DNA of 52,599 nt from Bacteroidaceae bacterium (GCA_017521285.1 JAFXDG010000053.1:1-52599); one strand, 5' to 3'; numbered from the stretch's first letter, positions 17,209 to 26,286 are shown. Notes: a model not told the origin generated them from the letters alone. Translations and numbers: made by a program.

Positions 17209-17436
17209 TTCAGTAGTTACTTCCCTTCGGTCAGTCGAAAATCTCTTCTGATTCTTACACTAAGGTATGGTCAGGAGTTTTCGCTTCGCTCAGGAGTTAC
17301 AGACAATAGACTTGAACGTCATGTTAAGTATAGTCGAAACTATCGTCTGAACTCCTGTAACTCCTGCAACTTCTTATACTTGCGAAAGTTGAATCCATAA
17401 TCTGTCTGAAAATTTGCGCACGCCAATTGTGAATGT

Positions 17437-17489
17437 ACCTTAACCGTCGCTTAAGGTCACCTTAACCCATAGGTAAACCTACCTTAACC
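17437..17489. repeat. Three ACCTTAACC units phased at 22 bp
   Basis: Units start at 17437, 17459 and 17481. The middle one is a full palindrome (TTAAGGTCACCTTAA, 17451-17465). The spacing equals two helical turns, so all sites would face the same side of the DNA. It lies about 130 bp upstream of the pheS -7 box. Confidence 0.65.
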
Positions 17490-17614
17490 AGCACCTGAGC
17501 CTCCCCCATCTTTGTGATGAAACAGAGACTTTCCACAACGGTGTTTTGTCCACACAAAAACGCTTTACTTCCAAATTTATCCGCAAAAGTAACGCTTTTT
17601 TCGGTTTTAATGGT

Positions 17615-17622
17615 TAACTTTG
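17615..17622 (+). promoter_or_regulatory. -7 box of pheS
   Basis: TAACTTTG fits TAnnTTTG and lies 41 bp upstream of the start codon. Confidence 0.55.
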
Positions 17623-17662
17623 CGGCGTTTTTGCAAAAAATGAATAAAACAAGTACCGATAT

Positions 17663-18700
17663 ATGATTGAAAAAATAGAGCAATTACTTGCCGAAATCGA
17701 AAATTTGCAAGCCGGCAACGCTGAAGAGTTGGAGGCTTTGCGCATCAAATACCTGAGTAAGAAGGGTGCCATCAACGAACTGATGGCCGACTTCCGCAAC
17801 GTGCCCGCCGAACAGAAGAAAGAGGTGGGAATGAAGCTGAACGAACTGAAGACCAAGGCCCAAGAGCGCATCAACACACTGAAGGAGAATTTTGCCAATC
17901 AGGACAATGGTGCCAACGACCTTGACCTCACCCGCACGGCCTACCCCATCGGATTGGGTACGCGCCATCCGCTCTCTATCGTGAGAAACGAAATTATCGA
18001 CATCTTTGCCCGTCTGGGATTCAGCATTGCCGAAGGCCCCGAGGTGGAGGACGACCTGCACGTGTTCACCAAACTGAACTTTGCCGCCGACCATCCGGCA
18101 CGCGACATGCAGGACACCTTCTTCATTGAGCAGAATGCCGAGGATGTGACAAAGAACATCATCCTCCGCACCCACACCAGTAGCGTACAGGTACGTGGTA
18201 TGGAGAGCATCCCCGAGCCTCCCATCCGCATCCTTTGCCCCGGTCGCGTTTATCGCAACGAAGCCATCAGCTATCGCGCACACTGCTTCTTCCACCAGAT
18301 TGAGGGCCTCTATATCGACAAGAACGTATCGTTCACTGACCTGAAGCAGGTGCTCCTGCTCTTTGCCAAGGAGATGTTCGGCAACGAGACGAAAATCCGT
18401 CTCCGCCCCTCATACTTCCCCTTTACCGAGCCTTCTGCCGAGATGGACATCAGTTGCAACATCTGTGGTGGCAAGGGTTGTGCCTTCTGTAAACACACCG
18501 GTTGGGTAGAAATCCTCGGTTGCGGTATGGTTGACCCCAACGTACTGGAAGCCAGCGGCATCGACAGCAAAGTTTATAGCGGCTATGCCTTCGGCCTTGG
18601 TGTTGAGCGCATCACCAACCTGAAATATCAGGTAAAGGACTTGCGCATGTTCTCAGAAAACGACATCCGCTTCCTGAAGGAATTTGAATCGGCAAACTAA
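17663..18700 (+). CDS. pheS: Phenylalanyl-tRNA synthetase alpha subunit
   Basis: PheS is the catalytic class II subunit that, with PheT, charges tRNA-Phe. The 345-aa protein has the N-terminal coiled coil (about 1-85), motif 2 with LCPGRVYRNE and HCFFHQIEGL, the TEPSAEMDISC segment and motif 3 GFGLGVERI-type (AFGLGVERITNLKY). A CxxCxG..CxxC-like group (CNICGGKGCAFCKHTGW) near the active site is typical of this bacterial form. The pheT partner is not adjacent, as is common in Bacteroidales. Confidence 0.98.
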   Translation: MIEKIEQLLAEIENLQAGNAEELEALRIKYLSKKGAINELMADFRNVPAEQKKEVGMKLNELKTKAQERINTLKENFANQDNGANDLDLTRTAYPIGLGTRHPLSIVRNEIIDIFARLGFSIAEGPEVEDDLHVFTKLNFAADHPARDMQDTFFIEQNAEDVTKNIILRTHTSSVQVRGMESIPEPPIRILCPGRVYRNEAISYRAHCFFHQIEGLYIDKNVSFTDLKQVLLLFAKEMFGNETKIRLRPSYFPFTEPSAEMDISCNICGGKGCAFCKHTGWVEILGCGMVDPNVLEASGIDSKVYSGYAFGLGVERITNLKYQVKDLRMFSENDIRFLKEFESAN

Positions 18701-18727
18701 ACTGATAATTATTGAAACAGATATAGT

Positions 18728-18798
18728 ACACAGAGACACGGAGACACAGAGTTTTTACACAAAAACGAAAAAATCTCCGTGTTTCTGTGTCTCTGTGT
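18728..18798. repeat. Palindromic intergenic repeat (CACAGAGACAC type)
   Basis: ACACAGAGACAC (18728-18739) pairs perfectly with GTGTCTCTGTGT (18787-18798); the arms extend imperfectly inward toward CGGAG/CTCCG. It fills the gap between pheS and the MFS gene. It may act as a weak terminator or protect the mRNA end. Confidence 0.7.
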
Positions 18799-18827
18799 CC
18801 ACACATTGTCAACACACACACGAGATT

Positions 18828-20024
18828 ATGAAAGAGAAACTGTTCACCTCGGGATATTGGTGCATGCTGGTGGCCAACTTCATGCTCTTTTTCGGATTCT
18901 GGTTGCTCATCCCCGTGCTGCCTTTTTATCTGAGCGAGGTTTTCCAATGCAGCTCCTCCTCCATCGGTCTCATCCTCTGTTGCTACACGGTGTCGGCCCT
19001 TTGCATGCGCCCTTTCTCGGGTTATCTGCTCGACACCTTTGCCCGCAAGCCCCTCTATCTGTTGGCTTACTTCGTCTTCACCTCCATGTTTTTGGGTTAC
19101 ATCCTGGCCGGCACACTGGCCATGTTCATCGCTTTGCGCATCGTGCATGGCTTGGCCTTCGGCACCGTCACGGTAGGAGGCAACACACTGGTCATAGACA
19201 TCATGCCCTCCTCCCGCCGGGGAGAGGGACTCGGTTACTTCGGTCTTACCAACAATCTGGCCATGTCCATCGGCCCGATGGTGGGATTGTTCATGCACAA
19301 TAGCCATTGCTCGTTCAACACCATCTTTGCCTGTGCCCTGGCCGCTTCGTGCATCGGCATTTGCTCGGCATCCTTGGTAAAGACCTCCTACAGGCCTGCG
19401 GTCAAGCGCCCTCCCATTTCGCTCGACCGTTTCATCCTGATAAAAGGAATACCAGCCGGCATTGTCCTCCTGCTCATCTCCATCCCCTACGGAATGACCA
19501 CCAACTACGTGGCCATGTACGCACAACAAATAGGTTTGAAGGCCGAGACGGGTTTCTTCTTCACCTGGATGGCCGTAGGCATGGCCTTCTCACGCATCTT
19601 GTCGGGCAAATGGGTTGACAAGGGATACATCACCCAAGCCATCTCCACAGGGTTCTACCTGGTTGTCTTCTGTTTCTTCCTGCTGGCCTTTTGCTCAAAC
19701 ATTATCGCGTGGAGTCCCTCGGTATGCTCTTGGCTATTCTTCCTCACTGCATTGGGATTGGGCATTGGGTTCGGCATCATGTTTCCCGCCTACAACACCC
19801 TGTTTGTCAACCTTGCCCCCAACAACCAACGAGGCACCGCCACTTCCACCTACCTCACATCGTGGGATGTAGGCATAGGCATCGGCATGCTTACCGGCGG
19901 ATACATTGCCCACATCAGCACCTTCGACAAGGCCTATCTGTTCGGCGCTTGCCTGACGGTAGTCTCCATGCTTTATTTCAATTTGAGCGTAGCTCCCCAT
20001 TACCATAAACACAAACTTCGATAA
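18828..20024 (+). CDS. Major facilitator superfamily transporter
   Basis: The 398-aa inner-membrane protein has twelve predicted hydrophobic helices and the MFS loop 2-3 motif (GYLLDTFARKPLYLL). The start at ATG 18828 gives MKEKLFTSGYWCMLVANFML, a normal first helix; the upstream reading frame runs through the palindromic repeat and is rejected. The family resembles multidrug or sugar efflux MFS proteins (AraJ-like), but substrate cannot be assigned. It is 5 bp from nth, so the two are likely cotranscribed. Confidence 0.9.
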   Translation: MKEKLFTSGYWCMLVANFMLFFGFWLLIPVLPFYLSEVFQCSSSSIGLILCCYTVSALCMRPFSGYLLDTFARKPLYLLAYFVFTSMFLGYILAGTLAMFIALRIVHGLAFGTVTVGGNTLVIDIMPSSRRGEGLGYFGLTNNLAMSIGPMVGLFMHNSHCSFNTIFACALAASCIGICSASLVKTSYRPAVKRPPISLDRFILIKGIPAGIVLLLISIPYGMTTNYVAMYAQQIGLKAETGFFFTWMAVGMAFSRILSGKWVDKGYITQAISTGFYLVVFCFFLLAFCSNIIAWSPSVCSWLFFLTALGLGIGFGIMFPAYNTLFVNLAPNNQRGTATSTYLTSWDVGIGIGMLTGGYIAHISTFDKAYLFGACLTVVSMLYFNLSVAPHYHKHKLR

Positions 20025-20029
20025 AAGCC

Positions 20030-20704
20030 ATGAAAAAACAAGAACTTTATGACCGGGTGACCGCCTATTTCCAAGAGGCAATGCCCGTAGCTGAAACGGA
20101 ATTGAACTACGAGACACCTTTCCAATTATTGATAGCCGTCATACTCTCCGCACAATGTACCGACAAACGGGTGAATATGGTGACTCCCGCCCTTTTCCAC
20201 GATTACCCAACTCCCGAAGCATTGGCCTCCGCCACTCCCGAAGTCATCTTTGAATACGTGCGTAGCATTTCCTATCCGAACAACAAGGCCAAACACTTGG
20301 TAGGAATGGCCCAAATGCTGATAAAGGACTTCAACGGCGAAGTACCTGACAATTTGGACGATTTGGTGAAACTCCCCGGTGTAGGACGCAAGACAGCCAA
20401 TGTGATGCAAGCCGTCGTTTGGGGAAGAGATGCCATGCCCGTTGACACCCATGTCTTCCGCGTAAGCCACCGCATAGGCCTTGTTGCATCCCGACACACC
20501 ACCCCCCTTTCCGTAGAGAAGGAATTGACGAAATACTTCCCTAAAGGTGTCATTGCCACCGCCCATCATTGGCTTATTCTTCATGGTCGCTACACCTGCA
20601 CCGCCCTGCGTCCCAAATGCGAATCATGCGGGCTCAGTTTGCTATGTAAACATTACAAAAAGACAAGCTCCATGCGGGAGGCCAAGCAAAAGATGTCCAA
20701 ATAA
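20030..20704 (+). CDS. nth: Endonuclease III
   Basis: This 224-aa base-excision repair glycosylase/AP lyase removes oxidised pyrimidines. It has the helix-hairpin-helix LPGVGRKTANVM with catalytic Lys, the catalytic Asp in the GPD-like VDTHVFRVSHR, and a complete C-terminal 4Fe-4S ligand set C-x6-C-x2-C-x5-C (CTALRPKCESCGLSLLC). The length is typical. Confidence 0.97.
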   Translation: MKKQELYDRVTAYFQEAMPVAETELNYETPFQLLIAVILSAQCTDKRVNMVTPALFHDYPTPEALASATPEVIFEYVRSISYPNNKAKHLVGMAQMLIKDFNGEVPDNLDDLVKLPGVGRKTANVMQAVVWGRDAMPVDTHVFRVSHRIGLVASRHTTPLSVEKELTKYFPKGVIATAHHWLILHGRYTCTALRPKCESCGLSLLCKHYKKTSSMREAKQKMSK

Positions 20705-20758
20705 GAGGAAAAGAGTGACTATTTGACGGTTTTGTTTCGCCTTTAAAAAAGAAAAAAC

Positions 20759-20766
20759 TACCTTTG
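20759..20766 (+). promoter_or_regulatory. -7 box of pgk
   Basis: TACCTTTG, with TTTG/TTTCG-like -33 sequence at about 20731-20739; the start codon is 59 bp downstream. Confidence 0.6.
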
Positions 20767-20824
20767 CGGAGGTTTTGAAACAGATTCTTATCATAAACAA
20801 ATCATAATTTAAAAAGTAACGATT

Positions 20825-22075
20825 ATGCAGACAATTGACAATTTCAACTTTGCCGGTAAGAAGGCAATCGTGCGCGTTGACTTCAACGTGCCCCTGGACG
20901 AAAATGGTAAAATCACTGACGACACCCGTATCCGCGGTGCTCTGCCCACACTGAAGAAGATTTCGGCAGACGGTGGTAGCATTATCATCATGTCACACAT
21001 GGGCAAGCCCAAAGGTAAAGTGAATGCAAAATATTCTTTGAGCCAAATTGTTGACGCCGTATCTGAGAAGTTGGGTGTAGCCGTTAAGTTCGCTCCCGAT
21101 TGCGCCAAGGCTGCCGATGCAGCAGCTGCTTTGCAACCCGGTGAAGCATTGTTGCTCGAGAACCTCCGTTTCTACGGTGAAGAAGAGGGCAAGCCCGTAG
21201 GTATCGACAAGGAAGATCCCGCTTACGAAGAGGCAAAGAAAGCCATGAAGGCCAGCCAGAAGGAGTTTGCCAAGACTCTTGCCAGCTATGCAGACTGCTA
21301 CGTAAACGACGCCTTCGGTACAGCTCACCGCAAGCACGCTTCAACTGCCGTTATCGCTGACTACTTCGATGCCGATCACAAGATGCTCGGTTACCTGATG
21401 GAGAAGGAAGTAACCGCCGTTGACAACATCCTGAGCAACATCAAGCGTCCTTTCACTGCCATCATGGGTGGTTCAAAGGTTTCTACCAAGATTGGTATCA
21501 TCGAGAACTTGATGGACAAGGTTGATAACCTCATCCTCTGCGGTGGTATGACTTATACTTTCGCCAAGGCTATGGGCGGCGAGGTAGGAAACTCAATCTG
21601 CGAAAACGACAAGCTCGACCTCGCTCTCAGCATCATGGAGCAAGCTAAGGCTAAGGGTGTGAACCTCGTATTGGCAACCGACTGCGTAGCCGGTGACGAC
21701 TTCAAGAACGATTGCAACACTCAGATTTGTCCTTCAGGTGAAATCCCCGCTGGTTTCGAAGGTCTCGATGCAGGTCCCGAAAGCCGCAAGGCATTTGCCG
21801 CAGCTATCGAACCCGCCAAGACTATCCTGTGGAATGGTCCTGCCGGTGTATTTGAAATGGACAACTTCACCGCTGGTAGCCGTGCTATCGCCGAAGCTAT
21901 CGCCAAGGCAACTGCTAACGGTGCCTTCTCACTCATCGGTGGTGGTGACTCTGTAGCTTGCATCAACAAGTTCGGTATGGCCGATCAGGTATCTTACATC
22001 TCTACAGGTGGTGGTGCTTTGCTCGAAGCTATCGAAGGTAAGGTTCTCCCGGGTATCGCTGCTATCAAGGGATAA
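20825..22075 (+). CDS. pgk: Phosphoglycerate kinase
   Basis: Pgk transfers phosphate from 1,3-bisphosphoglycerate to ADP in glycolysis. The 416-aa protein has the substrate motif [13 protein letters not shown], the basic patch [22 protein letters not shown], the hinge [11 protein letters not shown] and nucleotide site [12 protein letters not shown], plus GGGDSVAC. The coding region uses highly biased codons, as expected for an abundant enzyme. It has its own promoter and a palindromic hairpin after the stop. Confidence 0.98.
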   Translation: MQTIDNFNFAGKKAIVRVDFNVPLDENGKITDDTRIRGALPTLKKISADGGSIIIMSHMGKPKGKVNAKYSLSQIVDAVSEKLGVAVKFAPDCAKAADAAAALQPGEALLLENLRFYGEEEGKPVGIDKEDPAYEEAKKAMKASQKEFAKTLASYADCYVNDAFGTAHRKHASTAVIADYFDADHKMLGYLMEKEVTAVDNILSNIKRPFTAIMGGSKVSTKIGIIENLMDKVDNLILCGGMTYTFAKAMGGEVGNSICENDKLDLALSIMEQAKAKGVNLVLATDCVAGDDFKNDCNTQICPSGEIPAGFEGLDAGPESRKAFAAAIEPAKTILWNGPAGVFEMDNFTAGSRAIAEAIAKATANGAFSLIGGGDSVACINKFGMADQVSYISTGGGALLEAIEGKVLPGIAAIKG

Positions 22076-22096
22076 TAAACCTTTTGCATAAATAAC

Positions 22097-22163
22097 AGGC
22101 GCGGATTACGCGGATTACACGGACATTTAAAAGAAAACCGTGTCATTCATGTAATCCGCGCCT
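22097..22163 (+). terminator. Palindromic repeat after pgk
   Basis: AGGCGCGGATTAC (22097-22109) pairs perfectly with GTAATCCGCGCCT (22151-22163), with a further ACACGG/CCGTGT stem inside. The arms belong to a GCGGATTACACGG-type repeat common between bacterial genes. It can serve as the pgk transcription end. Confidence 0.65.
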
Positions 22164-22179
22164 AAATTATATCTTATAA

Positions 22180-22213
22180 TTTGTGCATATTTGAGGGCTT
22201 ATTCGTATCTTTG
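22180..22213 (+). promoter_or_regulatory. Promoter of the Wzi-like gene
   Basis: TTTG at 22180-22183 and TATCTTTG at 22206-22213 (22-bp spacer). This placement rules out the in-frame TTG at 22181 as a start. It leaves only about 3 nt before ATG 22223, favouring ATG 22241, which follows AGGAAAT. Confidence 0.6.
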
Positions 22214-22240
22214 CACACTATTATGAATAAGACAGGAAAT

Positions 22241-23776
22241 ATGAGACATACGTTATGCTTGGTTGGATTGCTCTTGAGTTGCACGAACATGCTCGGACAA
22301 GCCCTGCACAAAGGCATACATTATAATATAGAGAGCAGTGTGGCATGGAGCAATGGAGAAGACTTCGCCCCTTTCTGGTTTACCGCCAACCGCCACGGAC
22401 TATTTTCAACAGATGCCAATAGTGGCTATCTGAAAGCCGGCCTTTTCCGCTCAACCGAGCAAGACAAAGAGCGCAATTGGCGACATGGCTATGGTCTTGA
22501 ACTGGCCGCGGCTTATAATCACACCTCCTCTTTCATTGTCCAACAAGCCTACTACGACATTGCTTGGAAGGGAATGCAACTGAGCATCGGTAGCAAAGAG
22601 CGTCCTTCAGCATTGAAGAATCCATTACTCAGTAGCGGAGGCCTCATCTTCGGCACCAACGCACGCCCAGTGCCCCAAGTGCGCTTTGAACTTCCCAAGT
22701 ACATCACCATCCCCGGCACAGGTGACTGGCTGCACATCAAAGGTTTCCTCGGCTATGGCATGTACACCGACAACAATTGGCAACGTGATTTCGTTTCTCC
22801 CGGACAACGCTACACCTTGGATGCTCTGCACCACGTGAAAGCCGGTTACCTGAAGATTGGAAACGAGGAGACGTTCCCCCTCTACTTTGAAGGAGCCTTG
22901 GAGATGGCCACCCAATTCGGAGGTCATGCCTACAACGTAACGTGGGGACGCGAAGAAATCAAGACCGGAGACTTCAAGATGGGCACGGGCTTTAAAGACT
23001 TCCTTGAAGCCCTCATTCCCATGGGGGGTGATGCCACTGATGGAGCTACGTCTGATGGAGAGAGCTACGCCAATGCTTCGGGCAACCACATCGGCAGTTG
23101 GCACTTCTCGCTCACATACAATCCAGGAGACTGGAAAATACGCGCCTACTACGAACACATGTTTGACGACCACTCCATGATGTTCTTCGAATATGGTTGG
23201 CAAGACGGTTTGATGGGTTTGGAAGTTACCCTTCCCCAAAATCCCATTGTACACACATTCCTCTATGAATACATGGGCAGCAAGGATCAGGCTGGCGCCG
23301 TTTATCATGACCATACCCCCGAAATACCTGACCAGATAAGCGCCGTGGACGACTATTACAACCATTTGCTCTACCCGGGATGGCAACATTGGGGTATGAG
23401 TATGGGGTCGCCGTTCTTGATTTCTCCCATTTATAATACGCACAACCACCCCAACTTCTTTTTTGACATTACGGGCAGACTCAAATTCCAATACAATCGG
23501 GTGAAAACCCACCACTTCGGCATCAGCGGTTCTCCCATGGAAGGACTTGACTACCGCTTGCTTGTCTCGCACAGCAAACATTGGGGAAGCTACTACATCC
23601 CCCTGATAGATACCGAAGAACAGACTTCGGCCCTGCTTGAAGTGACATGCGCTCCCAACCGATGGAAAGGATGGAAGTTCAAAGGCTCCGTTGCTTACGA
23701 CCACGGTAAAACCATCATAGGCAACAACTTCGGTGGTATGCTGACCATAAGCAAGAGCGGAATACTCACCCAATAA
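22241..23776 (+). CDS. Wzi-type capsule assembly outer-membrane protein
   Basis: The protein, about 511 aa, has a signal peptide (MRHTLCLVGLLLSC...LGQ) and barrel strands throughout, with the early motif GEDFAPFWFTANRHGLFS characteristic of the Bacteroidales capsule assembly Wzi family. Further family-like stretches are QQAYYDIAWKGMQLSIG and LSSGGLIFGTNARPVPQ. Wzi proteins help retain or organise surface polysaccharide. ATG 22223 is an alternative start. It leads a plus-strand group with the lipocalin-like lipoprotein and the priming sugar transferase. Confidence 0.88.
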   Translation: MRHTLCLVGLLLSCTNMLGQALHKGIHYNIESSVAWSNGEDFAPFWFTANRHGLFSTDANSGYLKAGLFRSTEQDKERNWRHGYGLELAAAYNHTSSFIVQQAYYDIAWKGMQLSIGSKERPSALKNPLLSSGGLIFGTNARPVPQVRFELPKYITIPGTGDWLHIKGFLGYGMYTDNNWQRDFVSPGQRYTLDALHHVKAGYLKIGNEETFPLYFEGALEMATQFGGHAYNVTWGREEIKTGDFKMGTGFKDFLEALIPMGGDATDGATSDGESYANASGNHIGSWHFSLTYNPGDWKIRAYYEHMFDDHSMMFFEYGWQDGLMGLEVTLPQNPIVHTFLYEYMGSKDQAGAVYHDHTPEIPDQISAVDDYYNHLLYPGWQHWGMSMGSPFLISPIYNTHNHPNFFFDITGRLKFQYNRVKTHHFGISGSPMEGLDYRLLVSHSKHWGSYYIPLIDTEEQTSALLEVTCAPNRWKGWKFKGSVAYDHGKTIIGNNFGGMLTISKSGILTQ

Positions 23777-23799
23777 TAACATACCCAAGAAAACCAACG

Positions 23800-24243
23800 A
23801 TGAAAAGAAGAATATTTCCTATACTATTAGGCTTGTCGCTGTCCCTCACATGGGCATGTGGTGACTACGACATCAACGGCGACCTCGACGGAATGTGGCA
23901 CCTGCGGACGGTGGAAGACCTGACAGCAGACACCATCGCTTCGGTCAAGGAACAGTGTATCTACTATTCCGTACAACAGAATCTCATAACCGTGAACCGT
24001 CTGTACGGAAAAGACAGCCCCGTAATCTATGAAAAACATATCGGACGATTCATCCACACGCAAGACTCCCTGATTCTGCACGATTTCCGCATCTTTCAGA
24101 ACGAGGGCATCGTGGCAACAGCCACAAGTCTTGCCCCATTCTACCTTGATGGAACGACCTCGCGTTACGCCGTAAAGGAGCTGAATGCCGACCAAATGAT
24201 CTTATCTTCCGACAAACGCGAACTGACCTTCAAGAAATTCTAA
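23800..24243 (+). CDS. Lipocalin-like lipoprotein
   Basis: This 147-aa protein has a lipobox (LTWACGD, Cys20) and a small all-beta domain beginning DGMWHLRTVEDL, as in the lipocalin-like domains of Bacteroidales lipoproteins. It lies 23 bp after the Wzi-like gene and 85 bp before the sugar transferase, so a role at the outer membrane in polysaccharide surface assembly is inferred. No ligand can be named. Confidence 0.75.
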   Translation: MKRRIFPILLGLSLSLTWACGDYDINGDLDGMWHLRTVEDLTADTIASVKEQCIYYSVQQNLITVNRLYGKDSPVIYEKHIGRFIHTQDSLILHDFRIFQNEGIVATATSLAPFYLDGTTSRYAVKELNADQMILSSDKRELTFKKF

Positions 24244-24328
24244 AAAAAAGGTAAGATTTTATATAATAAAATTAAGAAAAAACAGTTATTAGAGTATAAC
24301 AAGACTCCAATCAATAGAACAACGAACT

Positions 24329-24937
24329 ATGTATAAGGATGCCATGTCGCCATGTGCGCGTTGTGTAAAACGTCTCATTGATATTCTTGCATCATTCCTG
24401 GGAATGGTGCTCCTCTCCCCCTTCTATTTTGCCATTTGGCTGGCCATCAAGATTGAAGATGGCGGCAAGCCCATCTTTTCCCAAGAGCGTGTAGGCTACA
24501 AGGGAAAGCCGTTCACCATCTACAAATTCCGTTCTATGATTATGGATTCCGAAGACAACGGTGTCCCCCAACTCTGTCAGGAAAAAGACGACCGTCTGAC
24601 CAAAGTAGGTCGTTTCCTGCGCGACCACCATTTGGATGAGTTACCCCAACTTTGGAATATCTTCACGGGCGACATGTCTCTCGTCGGTCCCCGTCCCGAG
24701 CGCCCCTACTTTGCCGAAAAGATTATGGAGCAGAACCCCGATTACCAATATGTATATCTGATGCGGCCCGGCATATTCTCTCCTGCCACTCTCTACAATG
24801 GCTATACTGACACCATGGAGAAGATGCTTGAACGCCTCCGTATGGACCTCGAATACCTTACCCACCGTTCTATCGGATACGATTTCAAAATTATATTCCT
24901 GACCGTGGCCTCTATCGTGACGGGGAAAAAATTCTAA
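24329..24937 (+). CDS. Initiating sugar transferase (phosphoglycosyl transferase, WcaJ/PF02397 type)
   Basis: The 202-aa membrane enzyme transfers a sugar phosphate to undecaprenyl phosphate, starting repeat-unit synthesis. It has one re-entrant hydrophobic helix (CVKRLIDILASFLGMVLLSP), then KFRSMIMDSE, the catalytic region RDHHLDELPQLWN, and GPRPERPYF, all signatures of monotopic PGTs. Being about 200 aa it contains only the catalytic core. The assembly genes of the long minus-strand operon have no such enzyme, so this is the likely primer. A start at the second ATG (MSPCARCVKR) is also possible. Confidence 0.95.
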   Translation: MYKDAMSPCARCVKRLIDILASFLGMVLLSPFYFAIWLAIKIEDGGKPIFSQERVGYKGKPFTIYKFRSMIMDSEDNGVPQLCQEKDDRLTKVGRFLRDHHLDELPQLWNIFTGDMSLVGPRPERPYFAEKIMEQNPDYQYVYLMRPGIFSPATLYNGYTDTMEKMLERLRMDLEYLTHRSIGYDFKIIFLTVASIVTGKKF

Positions 24938-24981
24938 AAAAAACTCATCGGAAGAGATGAATAGAGTCTGCCAAAACTCAA

Positions 24982-25117
24982 TTATCGCAAAAAAAACTTT
25001 TTTACCGTACCGTCAGACATTCTTATAATATTCAGCCCTTTTTGAGGAGAGGCGATTACATTGCCGTTCACATTATAGACTGCCATAACTGAAGAAGGTT
25101 CTATCTGTACCCCCCCC
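24982..25117 (-). pseudogene. Out-of-frame type IX sorting-domain remnant of the adjacent SGNH gene
   Basis: Read on the minus strand in the frame offset from the SGNH gene, this segment encodes SSVMAVYNVNGNVIAS, then PQKGLNIIRMSDGTVKKFF and a terminal LR. That matches the short type A C-terminal sorting domain of the type IX secretion (Por) system, which ends many secreted Bacteroidetes enzymes. Translation of the upstream gene stops at 25101-25103, just past a run of eight G residues (C8 at 25110-25117). One added G, or two lost, joins the frames. The tail is therefore off in this sequence, either by phase variation, mutation or sequencing error. Confidence 0.75.
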
Positions 25118-26009
25118 ACCCTAACATGGGGGAAAGTTTCTCCGCCAACAACTTGGTGAAAATCTCATCAAGCATCCTGTCTGATTCTCCTGTCGGATCA
25201 GAAAAGGGGTGCACACCATCGGGGCAAAACTTCTGGAAATAGGTGATGTTGCCGTTCTCATCAGGAAACTGGTTGTAAAACTCAGTACCATATCGGGCAT
25301 TGAGTTCATCAAAATAATGTTCCGAGTCTGGGATATGTCCATCTTCAATACCCGTATAATTCCAAGCATCCAACAACGGCAGGTTGTAGTGTTCCGCTAT
25401 AGCAGTAAGCACTTGGCTTACATGCTTGCCCGTTACGGTATAGCTGAATGTACACGTGTTCTGGAAATATCCTCCAATGGCTATCACAACATTCGGATTT
25501 GTTTCCTTTATTTTCCTGTAGATGAAATTAAAAGCACCGACAAAAGTCTTTTTATCCTCCGACTCCCAATCCACACAATCCAAAGCCGATTCGTCTTTGA
25601 GAGTAAAAGCATCGTTATAGCCATGGTCAATTACCACAATATCAACATCCTGCAAGAACGGAAGCATCCGATTATCATAGCTGGTAAACTTCCACACATC
25701 CAATTGGTGCTTATCAATAATTCCCTCTTCAACCAAATGCCTGTAAGCCGAATCCTTTTCTTCCATCGACATGGAGAGGCTGAATCCCGAATGCCTTGCT
25801 GGCACGGTAAATGTACGTTCCGCAACGAAAGATTCTCCTATCGCATGATTCAAGCACGTCATACCCAAGTTTGCACATGCATTTTGAGGATAAGTGCAAC
25901 CGGCAGGAATAGACGTACCTAACCAAAGAACCCTTTTTCCCTCGAGTGTTTGAGATGTCACAATCAGACTCAAACATAGAAATACACATGACAACGCTGC
26001 TTTTCTCAT
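25101..26009 (-). CDS. Secreted SGNH/GDSL-type hydrolase, tail out of frame
   Basis: The 302-aa protein has a signal peptide (MRKAALSCVFLCLSLIVTSQ) and the SGNH blocks GTSIPAG (block I), DHGYNDAF (block III, with Gly and Asn) and DGVHPFSD (block V Asp/His). Such enzymes are usually esterases or acetylesterases acting on carbohydrate. It ends with a non-family tail (LGWGGYR) right after a homopolymer, and a sorting-domain sequence lies in another frame just beyond. Its promoter is on the minus strand at 26072-26079. It neighbours the polysaccharide genes, so de-acylation of the surface polymer is possible but unproven. Confidence 0.82.
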   Translation of the reverse strand: MRKAALSCVFLCLSLIVTSQTLEGKRVLWLGTSIPAGCTYPQNACANLGMTCLNHAIGESFVAERTFTVPARHSGFSLSMSMEEKDSAYRHLVEEGIIDKHQLDVWKFTSYDNRMLPFLQDVDIVVIDHGYNDAFTLKDESALDCVDWESEDKKTFVGAFNFIYRKIKETNPNVVIAIGGYFQNTCTFSYTVTGKHVSQVLTAIAEHYNLPLLDAWNYTGIEDGHIPDSEHYFDELNARYGTEFYNQFPDENGNITYFQKFCPDGVHPFSDPTGESDRMLDEIFTKLLAEKLSPMLGWGGYR

Positions 26010-26071
26010 AGATTCATCATTATGAGGTATTCCGTATGAATTTTATACAAAACCGTCCATAAAATATCGGA

Positions 26072-26079
26072 CAAAGATA
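26072..26079 (-). promoter_or_regulatory. -7 box of the SGNH hydrolase gene
   Basis: Minus strand TATCTTTG, matching the consensus exactly, 63 bp from the start codon. Confidence 0.55.
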
Positions 26080-26186
26080 ACAAATCCAATCAGGAAATGC
26101 AATCTTTCCGCTGTTTTTTTCAATATACCCCTCCCTAAAGTTGTTCGGATACATGCGTTTTCCCTGAAATTCCTGCTCAATTCTTT

Positions 26187-26266
26187 ATTTCACGTCGCGA
26201 AATATATATTTCACGTCGTGAAACATATATCCCAAAACGTGAAATAAATATTTTGCGGCATGAAAT
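26187..26266. repeat. Four palindromic units phased at 21 bp
   Basis: TTTCACGTCGCGAAAT, TTTCACGTCGTGAAAC, an AAAACGTGAAAT unit and a TTTTGCGGCATGAAAT unit follow one another. The GAAA[TC] ends are at 26199, 26220, 26241 and 26262, exactly 21 bp apart. The block sits between the SGNH and HU-like promoters, where it could bind proteins on one helical face. The rest of 26010-26366 holds only the two promoters. Confidence 0.7.
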
Positions 26267-26286
26267 GAAAAAATATGGCTGTTGTT

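Larger units (their letters stand above)
17171..17614. other. Divergent intergenic region between the murB operon and pheS
   Basis: No gene is supported here. It holds the second dispersed repeat copy (17184-17208), ACTCCTG-rich repeats (17260-17370), and three ACCTTAACC units at 17437, 17459 and 17481, exactly 22 bp apart. Two facing promoters are likely: TACTTTTG on the minus strand (17584-17591), and the pheS promoter. Confidence 0.5.

Noticed and set aside
22625-23797. 390-codon open frame on the minus strand
   Set aside because: It mirrors the Wzi-like gene, which has a signal peptide and family motifs; the antisense product has none.
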